Assembly: GCF_905475345.1 (NCBI RefSeq)
Contig: NC_066587.1
Span: 1 to 64,000, forward strand
Origin: Vespula vulgaris
Lineage: Eukaryota; Arthropoda; Insecta; Hymenoptera; Vespidae
Direction of reading: 5' to 3'
Length of the DNA: 64,000 nt
Part shown: positions 12,321 to 23,882 of the stretch, piece after piece
Layout: every line of letters starts with the position of its first letter
Position numbering within the stretch: position 1 is the stretch's first letter
The notes under the pieces: model-generated
Database searches by the model: none
What the model was told of the DNA's origin: nothing
Seen by the model: the letters and a program-made list of their open reading frames with translations, nothing else
Made by a program: the position numbers and the translations under genes

Positions 12321-13911
12321 CATTTCGATCCATTTGTACGAAAATATCGGAATATTAAAAATATGATATAAATTTTTCAATTTAATATCTCTCAAAATAA
12401 AGCTCCTAAGCGTGAAAACTATATTTTTAAGGAAAATGTACATAAGCCTGCATGCAATTACATATTTCTCCTAGATCATTTCTATATAATATCTTGTAGA
12501 ATTTCTTCTAAGATCATATCTAAGTAGAACGCAGGTCTGCACTATTAATGGTCGAAAAAAAGAAAAAAAGAAAAAAAAAAGAATGAAATCAAGAAGATCG
12601 GTTTTCTGAGAAACCCACAATAAAATAAACTGTAGAATACAAAACGAAATACAGCTGCAGTAAAAGTATGAATAATTCAAAAATATCTTACGGCTAAAGA
12701 ACTGTCAACCGCATTACAGCAATCAGGAAACGATCCGTCGAATGATACATCCACTCCGTGATTTAAGCAGTATTCGTTCTGTCATGTACTATCGACGAAA
12801 AGTCTACAATTTTTATTTCGCAGTGATATTCCAAGACGGACGACGACTCGTTAAAATAATGTAGATTAAGCGCGTTCGCGTACATAGATTTTCCCATCGA
12901 TCGTCCTCGACGTGAGATCAATTAACGACATCTGAAGCAGGTCTAAAAAATAAGGAGGAGAGTAGAATGTCCTCGGTTATTTTATAATGCTGGACGAAGG
13001 CAGAGCAACCAGCGTAAATGCACAGAAAATGGTACGAGACAAATCTCGACCATAAACAAGTGCTCGATAAAAAGTGGGTTGCGTCTAGAAAGATTCAACT
13101 GCGCGGTGACGACCGTGCACAACTCCTCCCTATCCTGATGATGTCGATTATTAATCACATGACGACGATGAAGGTTGAAAGAATCCATGTAGAATCCACT
13201 AATGTAAAATTAAAGAAATAATGTTACATCAACGTTAATCAATTTGAATGAATTCCGAATTATCAACTATTCCACGTATATAAAACGCACTTCCCAAAAA
13301 ATGTACAATCGAACAAAAAATATACTCTGACGGCAAATTACTAAAAGAAGTTTCGCTGAAAGAACACTGCTTAATCGAAGAATGAATGTATAAACTTAAA
13401 TGGAAGACGTCTACTCTGTTGAACTCTAGCCGAATCCATCTTGCTTCTTTCTAGGAACACAGGGCACACTGTATCGTTAACGCTCACGAACAAATTCACA
13501 GAATTTATGTCCTGAAAAGGTAAATATAGAATTAACTAAACTTTCCCGAAAAGATTAGTGACAATAGCAATATTTCTTAACTACTGCGCACCACTCGTCG
13601 TCCTGTTTCGAATATCACTTCTTATTGTACGTAAGTAAAATTGATAATCCGGACATCGTACCTCTTCCATTCTATAATCGAAAGAACGATGGCTTAGATG
13701 ATTATGTTAGGTTAAGGAACGCAGTAGAATAAGTTATATTTCGCAATTGAGCGTGATCGTTATTAATAAATTCACTCGCGGAAATCGCATTTTTGGTATT
13801 CGTCGCTATATAAAATCTGAGTGAACGTTAGATAAAATATTCTAATTAACTAATAATTCTAATTAACGAGAGGACGAAGCTCGAGTGCAACGCTTGGCAC
13901 GAGACAATTTA

Positions 13912-16390
13912 GAATGGCGGATTAAGCGGCAGGAAGGAAGCTATGGACCGTCGCGCGTACGCGTTACGTCATCATTCCAATGGCTTCCCCGCGTTTGTTG
14001 TTTCGATCTATTTGTATGAGAATATCGAAACGTTAAAAATATGATATACGAAATTAAAAACTATCTAAACGGATATCTTGTTACACCAAACTGTAAAAAT
14101 TATTCGTTTCAATTTGACGCCTGTATAACTAAACGTTCATGTAGAGACTATTGCGACGATAAAAAATAATCTTTTTCAATTAACGCTTACCAGTCGTCGT
14201 TGTGTGTCGTACACCATTTATTATTGTAAATAAGTAAAATTGATGAGGAAAATGCGAACGTCGTAGCTCTTCCGTTGTACGATCGTAAATAATGATTGCT
14301 TACATGGTTATGTTAGGTTAAGGAACGCGGTACAATTTACGATTCGCAGTTGGGCGCGACCGATGTTAACAAATTTTATCGGAAAAATCGCGTTTTCGGC
14401 ATTCGATCGGTATATAAAATAATGGTGCACGTTAAATAAAATATTTTCATTACCTGCAATTAACGAGAGGACGAAGCTTGGTTGGAACACGTGCCACGAA
14501 CTGATTCAGAATGGCGGATTAAGCGGCAACAAGGAAGCTGTATCGTCGCGCATGCGCGTTACGTCAGCTTTGCAATGGCTTCCCCACGTGCTTGTTGTTT
14601 CGATCTATTTGTATAGAAATATCAAAACGTTAAAAATATGATATACGAAGTTAAAAACTATCGAAACGGATATCTTGCTACATAAAATTATGAAAATTAA
14701 TCGTTACGATTTGATAAAATGTTCGAGTAAGGATTACAGCGATAATAAATAAGAACCTTTTTCGACTAATGCTTACCACTCGTCGTCGTGTGTCCAACAC
14801 CATTTCTCATTGTAAATAAGTAAAATTGAAGACGAAAATCCAGACGTCGTACCTCTCCCATTCTATAATCAAAAGTAACGATGGCTTGTACGGTTGTTAG
14901 GTTAAGGAACGCGGTAGAATAAGTTATATTTCGTAGTCGAGCGTGATCGATGTTAATAAATTTACCCGCGGATATCGCTTTTTCGACGTTCGATCGGTAT
15001 GTAAAATAATGGTACACGTTGAATAAACTATTCTAATTAACTGCAATTAACGAACGGACGAAGCTCTGTTGCGACGCGTGCCACGAAACGATTTGGAATG
15101 GCGGATTAGGCGGCAGGAAGGAAGCTATGGACCGTCGCGCGTACGCGTTACGTCATCTTTCCAATGGCTTCCCCGCGTGTTCGTTGTTTCGATCTATTTG
15201 TATGAGAATATCGAAACGTTAAAAATATGATATACGAAGTTAAAAACTATCTAAACGGATATCTTGTTACACCAAACTGTAAAAATTATTCGTTTCAATT
15301 TGACGCCTGTATAACTAAACGTTCATGTAGCGACTATTGCGACGAGAAATAATAATCTTTTTCAACTAACGCTTACCAGTCGTCGTTATATGTCGAACAC
15401 CATTTATTATTGTAAATAAGTAAAATTGATGACGAAAATCCGAAAGTCGTAGCTCTTCTATTGTATAACCGCAAAGAACGATTGTTTACACGTTTATGTT
15501 AGGTTAAGGAAGGTAGGACGATAATTTACAATTCGCAGTTGAGCGCGATCGGTGTTAACAAATTTTATCCGCTCAAATCGTGTTTTCTGCATTCAATCGC
15601 TATATAAAATAATGACGCACGTTAAATAAAATATTCTAATTACCTGCAGTCAACGAGAGGACGAAGCTGGCTTGCGACAAACGCCACGAAATAATTCAGA
15701 ATGGCGGAGTAAGCGGCAGCAAGAAAGATGTGGACCGTCGTACGTACATATTGCGTCATCTTTCCAATGGCTTCCCCACGTGCTTGTAAAGTTTCGATCT
15801 ATTTGTATGAAAATATCGGAACGTTAAAAATATGATATACGAAGTTAAAAACTATCTAAACGGATATCTTGCTATACCGTACTGTGAGAATTAATCATTT
15901 CGATTTGACGCCTGTATAACTAAACGTTCACGTAAAGATTGCAACGATAATAAATAACAATGTTTTTCAACTAATGCTTACCAGTCGTCGTTGTCGTGTG
16001 TCCAACATCATTTCTCATTGTAAATAAGTAAAATTGATGACGAAAATCCAGACGTCGTACCTCTCGCATTCTATCATCGAAAATAACGATGGCTTGTATG
16101 GTTGTTAGGTTAAGGAACGCAGCAGAATATATTTCGTAGTTGAGCGTGATCGATGTTAATAAATTCACCCGTGGAAATAGCGTTTTCGACGTTCGATCGA
16201 TATACAAAATTAGAGTGTACGTTAGATAAAATATTCTAATTAACTGCAATTAACGAGAGGACGAAGCTCGGTTGCGACGCGTGCCACGAACTAATTCGGA
16301 ATGGCGGATTAAGCGGCAGGAAGGAAGCTATGGACCGTCCCGCGTACGCGTTACGTCATCTTTACAATGGCTTCCCCACGTGTTTGTTGT
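13912..16390. promoter_or_regulatory. Five further CpG-rich cores (near 13914, 14512, 15098, 15702, 16301)
   Basis: Each core is about 80 bp: ATGGCGGATTAAGCGGCA, then GGACCGTCGCGCGTACGCG, then TTACGTCA, CCAATGGCTTCCCC and CACGTG. CACGTG is perfect at 14585-14590, 15777-15782 and 16377-16382 but is CGCGTT or CGCGTG in the copies at 13914 and 15098. TTACGTCA is kept in four of the five; the copy at 15702 has TTGCGTCA. The core is richer in CpG than the AT-rich rest of the unit. A diverged seventh copy near 17850 keeps only GCAATGGC and CACGTG (17895-17900). Confidence 0.45.
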
Positions 16391-18260
16391 TTCGATCTGT
16401 TTGTATAATAATATGGAAACGTTAAAAATATGATATACGAAATTAAAAACTATCTAATCGAATATCTTGCTGCATCAAACTGTGAAAATTAATCATTTCG
16501 ATTTGATATCTGTAGAAATAAAGCTCGTAAACGTGAAAATATGTTTGTAAGGAAAATGTTCGTGCGCCCGCGTACGATTATTTTTCATATAAATGTGTAT
16601 TATTTTCGATGTTAGTACGAGGAAAGTATTGATTTTGAAGTTTCTGCTTTTAGAAAGAGAGAGAGTAACCATCCGATTCGTTCAAAGGTCCGTTTTTGTT
16701 GACAGTCCATTACTCGTTGTTTTATGTTTGTTTACGCCAACGATAAATACAGGTATAATTTTTTAACGATTTTGACGAACGAGATCGCTTTAAAGATGAA
16801 TATTCGAGTGAGAATACGATTCTTCCGAACTTTCGAATACGCGCTTCGTTTTGTTTGAAAAAATCGTGTCAAAAAATGATGTTTTCTCGACGATAATTCG
16901 TGCATGAAAGTAAAGGATAAGGTTAATTTTAAAACGTTTAAATCGTCGTTATAGCGAAGTCTCGTTACGCGCACGTAAATTTGTCTGTTTTTGAATACAT
17001 ACAAGAGGCTCTTCGTAGAAAGAGAAAGATAACATTAGCATACAGATAATAGCTTAAAGGTTCTTCTACCTATTGTTTACGGCAAACAACGAAAGAAAAA
17101 CCAGTCGAGCGTGATATATTGTTCTTACTACGTGTATATATTGTTATTACTGTGTATATATACGTCGTACGATTCGGAGAATTTGGGAAGCTTGTAGAGA
17201 ATAGTATTTGTAAATAATCAAAGAACGACGGGAGAGATCGACTTTCTTCCATTCGTTATCCTTATTAACGCGTCGTTAATACGCAGTATTCGTTCCTCTA
17301 AGCAGCTAGCTGGACGTGTTTTATCTAGACAACGAATGATTCTAACAACGCTTGCATCGTGTAAGTATTATATTTCTTAAGTATTTCTCGCAATTTAATT
17401 TACATTGATAATTCAATTGGCACTGGATATAGCTTTACTCAGAATGATAAAGATTATGTTTTTCATTAGTAATGAAATTCAAGTTGCAAGACGTTCGTAA
17501 CTTGGTAGACTGTCGCATGTGCGCGTACATCGCCAGTGCATTGAAATTCAGAGATAAATGGAAACACGATATTGTAATTGTTGAATTTCTTATCGATTTT
17601 TAATAGTATAAATTATATATAGAATTATAAATAAAAAAGCTTTTATAAGCTTTTATAGATTGAGCTTTTATAAGATTAATTTAAAAAATACTAAATGTGC
17701 TTTGTGTAATATATTTAAATTTCATAAAAAAAATAAATAGTTTATACACGTAATTGTAATTGTTTCTTCAGTAAAAAATACAAATTAAATACAATTAGTT
17801 TATGATATTCGTGATCATTTATCGCGCACATAAATTTCCAAAGATGTCACAAATCGTTGCGTATGCGTATGCGTTATCCGTGCAATGGCTTTCCCACGTG
17901 CTTGTAATTTCTCGATCTGTTATATGGTAATACCGAAGTATTAAAAATATAACGTATAAATTTAGAAACTTGCTGAACGAATACCTTGCTAGCCCAAACT
18001 ATGGAAATTAATCTTTTCGATTTAATATCTATAGAAATAAAGCTCGTAAGCGTGAAAACTATATTTGTAAGGAAAATGTTCATGTGTCCGCATATTTATT
18101 TCTATATGTAATATTATATAATTATTTTCCATATAAATATCTCTTATTTTCTATGTTATTACGACAGAAGTATTAATTTTGAAGTTCTCACATTTAGAAA
18201 GAAAGAGTTTATTCCATCCAATTTATTCAAAAGTTCGTTTTTGTTGATAGTAGCCAGCGA

Positions 18261-19583
18261 CCGCGAGCTCAAAAGTATAAATTATTGTATTTTCAAGTTA
18301 AGATTATTTTAAGTTTCTTATACGTTACGATTTTCTGATATTAAGCTTTGATACGTGGAAAGAATGAATTTACCCATCGAAATGTAAAAGTTATTTAATA
18401 ACAATTAAAGCCACCACCGTTGTTATCCGTGGCTATATGTGTAACAACTTTAACGAAAAAAGTTTTTATCCGCCTGTTTTGCCATTAAACATAGCTATTT
18501 TTTTCGAGAAATTTTATTGGTCAATGTGCTAATGCTTCTTTCATAAAGTAAAGTTTGACCCTAAGCAACTTCCGATAGCCAGTCAACGCGCTGAAGATCA
18601 AACGAACTGTTAATCCAACGAACTCGCAAGAAACCGTCCAATCAACGATCTTCAATGAGTATGTAACAATAGTCTAACTAATGTACTTCCAAAAATACTC
18701 CGAATATTACCCAATCAAGGTTCTATAATATCAGTGTGAAGTACCAGCCTATCACGAAAATCATATAAAGTACGCAACATCTGTATTTATTCTATGAGCA
18801 GATTCCGAAAGTCGAATAGTTGTTAGTGTTCTCATCGGTTCTCATGAATCTCTTTCTATTGTGAAAGAATGTTATATTTCAATACTTAAGATTTCTTACA
18901 TGCTTCTAAATCATTTTTGTGTATAATGATAGAGATATTTTTGCAATTTATTTTTTATTTATGTCGAACTGTTATTAAAAAAACGTTTCAATATTGATCG
19001 ATGCAAGATTGAAACATTCACTGTATTATTTTATTATCATGTTTCGATATTAATAATGATTATTAATAAGCGATTATAAATGATTAGTAACTTTGTCTTT
19101 CTATACTTTTTTTATGTTTATCCTTTCTTTTATTAACTAAACGTACGAATACTTAGTAAAATATAATTCAGTACCATATTCTACCCACGTTTTTTATAAT
19201 TTTTTATGATATTATATTTTTATGTAATTTTTTTTATTCTAAAATCTTGGTTGTATATTTAATTTTTTAAGAACGTCAAATAATTAAACTTAATTTTATT
19301 TAAAATGTATTCGTAATATCTGTCTTTACCTGTGTGCGTGTGAGTGTGTTTGTGTGGGTAAGCGCGCGCAGGGGTGTATATTGCTTATTTGAGAACAAAT
19401 TAAAGAAACAAATTTAATAAAATCACATTCTTTACAAATTTATCTGTCAACGCTATAATAAAGTTTCCTGCAAAACAGAAATGCGTTTATCAAAAGATAT
19501 CCATATTTAACTGTACTATGGAAATATATTTAATTATCCAATTCTTGCACACGTATATAATAGAAACGGTAGCCGATCATATT
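18261..19583. other. Intergenic transition from subtelomere to first gene
   Basis: AT-rich unique sequence with no repeat family I can trace and no coding exon. A TG-rich stretch lies at about 19331-19377. TTTATT at 19295-19300 would serve as AATAAA for the minus-strand ENPP transcript. The stretch probably holds that gene's 3' UTR. Confidence 0.5.
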
Positions 19584-21347
19584 CTATATAGCTCTGTATC
19601 TATAGTTAGCTCTTCCTACTTTTCTCTTCCGTATTACAAACATCAATATAGCTCCAGCAATTCCTATAAGTGTTATAACAAGTGTAACACCTACAACTGA
19701 AATATACACAATTAATTATAAACGAAGTAATTATTTGTAAATAATAAAGATTTTGTCATCTGTGCATATATTTATTATAAGACAATAAGAATATACTTAC
19801 ATATAATTTGATAAGTTAGTATCGAAATATTATCAGATTGTAATTTAAGGCATCTGCTTATATCTGCCAAAGAACCATTTGTTTTTGGACACTTTATGTC
19901 GAGTATTTTACAAAATAAAGGAAACAGATCAGTATTTTTGAAAGGCTCCAACTTGCAACCAGGAACAAATGCAGGACCTTTTGCAAAGAATATAGGATGC
20001 ATTTCTATTGCTCCATTGTCATAACCATGCAATCCAAATTCTGATGTGCTATCAACTGTAAGAGAATACATGTTAATCGAAAATATGTACTTATTACAAT
20101 CATTTATTATTATTTGGTATTATTATAGCTATTATATACACTTAAAAATAAGTAACATACAAACGAAGCATGGTTTACGTATCAAGTATAAGTAATTACC
20201 AGTAATATTAAACTTCTTCTTATAACACTGAATAGTGTCGTTAAGATTCTGGAATGCATATCTCACGTTTGCTATAACAAAAATAGGGCCAACACGTTTG
20301 TTATTACCATAATGATATTTTTGTGGAATTTCATGTTTTCTATAAACTTTGAAATTCATTGTTTCTTCTGCAGCAAATTTCAGGTTCTGATAAATTAATT
20401 CTTCTTTTCCTGAATAAATTTAATTGGATTAAATGAAAAACGTAACTTGTGTAATTAAGTAACTCAAAAGTGTAATGAATTTACCAGGATTTGGATAAAT
20501 ATGTAAGCCTGGTGATGTTCCTACAAAAGTATAATCAGTACTATTAATGTACTTATTCAAGTCTATTATTCTGTCCAATGTAACAGTTGCCATCCCATGA
20601 TCGCTTAAGTGGATAACATTAACATCATTTAAACCATATTGCTCTAATTTGATATGTAAGTATTTTGTAATTTGATCCAATTTTTCAAGAATTTTATTAA
20701 AAGAATTATTGTTTATTCCAATGAAATGACCATGATAATCTGGTTCTTCTATATACAATATTCCTAAATTTATTGGCATTGTGGGATGTACAAACCATGA
20801 TATCAATGTATCTACTCTTTCTTCCCAATTAACAGTATCGTTAAAAGCCTTGAAAAATGATAATATTTAATAATTTATAAAATATAACTTATAAAATACA
20901 TTATACACATAAAGGGTTATTTGACATTATATGTGTAATATGAAAAATATACTTGTGCATAAGCAGGAGTGGTGCCACCATATTCAAATATGCTACCAGG
21001 CCACATCATTGTACCACTGTGTCTTCCTATATTTTTTTCATTAATTGTCCAAATTGGTAGAATTCTATTGTCATAATGATAAAGTTTAGATGAATATTTT
21101 GTAATATTGCCAGACACAGGGTCATAAACTTCATTATCCACAACTCCATGAGTTTCTGCATATAATCCAGTTGCCATTGTATGATGATTTGGAAAAGTTT
21201 TAGTAACAAAAATATTCATCATATAATCGGCATGTGTACCTTCGTTCCTCAACTTATTCATAAAAGGCGTAACATTTCTATTAAAATAATCATATCTGGA
21301 AAAAAGTAATCTTTAAATATACTATCAACGTGATAGATATGAAACGA

Positions 21348-21379
<32 letters not shown>

Positions 21380-21515
21380 ACATGATATATAAAGCTTTAT
21401 ACCTAAAAGCATCATATGATACCACTAATAATTTAGGATGTATGGATACAAATTGACCTTGTTTAATATTACATAAAATAAAAAGGAATAAAGTAGATAG
21501 AGTTGTGAGCATCAT
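19584..21515 (-). CDS. Ectonucleotide pyrophosphatase/phosphodiesterase, ENPP4/5-like
   Basis: Coding exons: 21403-21515, 20953-21295, 20485-20848, 20200-20409, 19801-20055 and 19584-19696, giving 465 residues, normal for ENPP4/5. The N-terminus is a hydrophobic signal peptide (about 1-20). The alkaline-phosphatase-fold catalytic set is complete: D35 in VSYDAFR, nucleophile T71 in KTFPNHH, D189 and H193 in EPDYHGH, D234 and H235 in SDHGM, and H352 in GLHGYD. The last exon encodes one membrane helix followed by RKRK, so this is a type I surface protein with its catalytic domain outside. ENPP4 hydrolyses extracellular Ap3A and Ap4A; the substrate here is inferred from family only and ENPP5 is an alternative. 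It is the gene closest to the telomere and is transcribed toward it. Intron 1 holds a (TG)n run near 21350. Confidence 0.93.
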
Positions 21516-22499
21516 AGTAACAATTATATGTCAATAGAGGATAATAATATTTTTCATTATAAAACAATTTCAGTCACTCTTATTGTCCTTCGTATTTATT
21601 AAAAACATAGCTCTGACGATACTACTTAACGCGTTTCAAATATATATTAAGTTTTTTTATTGTCTTATTTGCACTCACCACCCACCCACTCGACTGTCAG
21701 ATCAATCAGAACGCCAACAAAAATATTTCATTATAACTTGTGTTCGTTCTAGGGATTAAACAAAAAGAGCGGCAAACTTGTAATTTTTGAATTTTTGGTA
21801 CGAGTTATAACGTTTTTTATAAAGTACCAATTATAATTTGATTTTTTCTAATAACTGAGTAACACAATTGAATGTACCCGTTTTATTTGAAAACCTCCAG
21901 ATTTTTTTTTTATTTTTTTTTTCTTTATTATGATATTCATATTTTTGTAATATTCACATTTATCTTTTTATTTGATTTCTTTCACATGAAAACATACTAT
22001 CGACTTAAGGCATCGAACATATGAAATTACGTCAGTTTACGCACATATATGCAGTACTTAAATATACATATATCTATTATAAAATGAATCTAAATATGTA
22101 ATATGTCACATTGAAATCTGCACTAATGTTAATTCATCGAGATAAAATTGAGAAATGTATCATATTATCGAAATTGTTAATTAAGATTGCTTCACGGTCG
22201 TTATAATTTATACGAAATAATTCTGCATCCAAATATATTGTAATTTTCAGTCTTATAGAATTTTATTTGATGATATTTTCCTACAGAAATACAATATCCA
22301 ATAAACATCGAATGTTCAACATTTTGTAACAAGAAATTTAACAGTACTGCGTAGATAACTTCTTCGTTTTTGGGTTGTAATAGCGATAGATGGTGCCCAC
22401 GTCGAAAATCGCCATCTTGTGCACCACATGACCTCGTTGCCGCGTCCCGTGACCAGCTCACGTGAATTTTGGCAAATTCAAACATTTTTGGTGGAAAAT
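21516..22499. promoter_or_regulatory. Divergent promoter region between the ENPP gene and Usf
   Basis: The two genes are head to head with 984 bp between start codons. The Usf-proximal end (about 22380-22470) is GC-richer and carries GCCATC, a GTGACC element and a perfect E-box, in contrast to the AT-rich middle. The ENPP side has no obvious motif. Confidence 0.5.
22459..22464 (+). promoter_or_regulatory. Perfect E-box CACGTG upstream of Usf
   Basis: CACGTG lies 36 bases before the Usf start codon, within AGCTCACGTGAATT. USF proteins bind CACGTG through class B bHLH residues that are intact here, so this could be an autoregulatory site. The motif is seen directly; the function is inferred. 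Confidence 0.5.
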
Positions 22500-23882
22500 A
22501 TGGACATTTTGGATCAACACCTTCAACAACAGGATGTCAGGTAGCGTTTATATTAACTATCGGCTGGTTAATGATGAAAACACATATTCCTCCTGTTCCG
22601 CCTGAGGTTTCGTCAAGGTCACCAGATAGTGCACGGTGCGCACTTACAGCCGTAGGACGACAGGAGTCGTGGAAGTAATAGGCATAGTTGTAACTGCAGT
22701 GATATTTTATACGAACGTATTTCAGATAAAGCATTTTGTTTTCAGCACCGTTGGAACAAAGGATGAATCCGGAACAGGAATTGTTATTGAAGAAGCAGAG
22801 ATTGTTGATTGTGAAGGTAAAAGGGTACTATCTTTTTTAAATCTTACCTTTCTTATACATACATAATAGATTATTATAATTTGTAATATTTAAGGAATGT
22901 GCGTTAGTATTACTTGAAATTTTAACATTGGGGATATATTAGATGGATAACGTTAATAAGTACGCATACGATCTATCTCTTTCTGTATATATAAATATAT
23001 ATATATATATATTCAGTATACGATTATATATCAGCAGAAGCAGTTGGAGACGATGGAATGCGATATCAGGAAGCACTTGCTTATAGAGTGGTTCAAGTAA
23101 ATGGTACATCAAGCAGTAATGAAATAGAACTGCCTGTAGGACAACCAGGAAGCAATACTGTACAAGTTTTAACGTCTCCTTTGAACGGACAGTTTTATGT
23201 CATTGGCAATGCTAATGATGTTTTCACTACTGCTCAAACGTCTAGGTCTTTAGTTCCAAGGACTACTACTCTTCAAATAGAAACACCGAGAAATTGTACT
23301 ACTGGTTTAAAAAAGGTATTTATATTGAATGAAGTTCTAATTGTTCTTTTTTAAACAGAGGACAAATGGAAATCATATTTCAGAGGGACGATAGAAGAAG
23401 AGCAACGCACAATGAAGTTGAACGTCGGCGTAGAGATAAAATTAATAATTGGATTGCAAAATTGGGAAAAATAATACCCGAATGTAATGCCACCACTAAT
23501 ACCAGTGCAGGAAGTGGTAATGGTGGAGAAGGAAAGGCAAACTATGAAACACAGGTAATAGGAAATAGATTGGATAGATATACCCTGATCCGTTAGTCAA
23601 TATGGTAATGTATTTTTTGCATTATTGCGAAAAATGAATGTTCTTTTCTGATTTGCTTGTTAGAGCAAAGGAGGGATTTTAGCAAAGGCTTGTGAGTACA
23701 TAGGCGAATTACGTGCAGCAAATCAGGGCTTGGGTCAATGTTTACGAGATAATGAGAAATTAAGACAGGAAATAACCGCCTTAAAACAGCTCATTTCGCA
23801 GCTGAAGCGCGAAAATCTTCAGCTTCGGACACAGTTGTCTTCATCTTCAGGGACAAGTGCTGATGTCCATTTAAGTTCGTAA
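22500..23882 (+). CDS. Usf: Upstream stimulatory factor, bHLH-leucine zipper
   Basis: Coding exons: 22500-22540, 22746-22816, 23017-23315, 23384-23554 and 23664-23882, giving 266 residues. The start MDILDQHL is the ATG that opens a 41-nt first exon in frame with the rest. Residues 138-160 hold the basic region HNEVERRRRDKINNW, with the class B triad H146, E150 and R154 that reads CACGTG. The loop before SKGGILAKACEYI is Gly/Asn/Ser-rich and about a dozen residues longer than in vertebrate USF1. A leucine-zipper helix and a Ser-rich tail follow. The central region carries a USF-like YRVVQV segment. It acts as a nuclear dimeric transcription factor. An upstream AG at 23357-23358 competes with the exon 4 acceptor and would place a TAG in frame. 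Confidence 0.93.

Larger units (their letters stand above)
11060..18260. repeat. Subtelomeric duplication block: ~600-bp units and a ~1.65-kb higher-order unit
   Basis: The phrase GTAAATAAGTAAAATTGATGA recurs near 11640, 11995, 13626, 14225, 14813, 15413 and 16020, so four to five units of 588-607 bp lie in tandem from about 13600 to 16480. A longer segment beginning GTTCGTTCTGTC...ACTATCGACGAAAAG occurs at about 11110 and 12770, giving a period near 1.65 kb. The tail of the block (about 16490-16730) is repeated at about 18010-18260 around a unique insert. Short frames (60-90 codons) on the minus strand recur between units but drift freely, so I do not call them genes. Confidence 0.8.

Noticed and set aside
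14766..16249. Related 80-90-codon minus-strand ORFs in successive 600-bp units
   Set aside because: They look alike because the units are duplicates; other units have stops or frameshifts at the same place, so no purifying selection is visible.
16732..17004. 90-codon minus-strand ORF in the subtelomere
   Set aside because: No family resemblance, no splice context, and it lies inside the subtelomeric duplication block.
4513..18260. Telomere-targeted non-LTR retrotransposons such as those of moths and flies
   Set aside because: I found no reverse transcriptase or endonuclease motifs and no poly(A)-ended insert in or next to the telomeric repeats.
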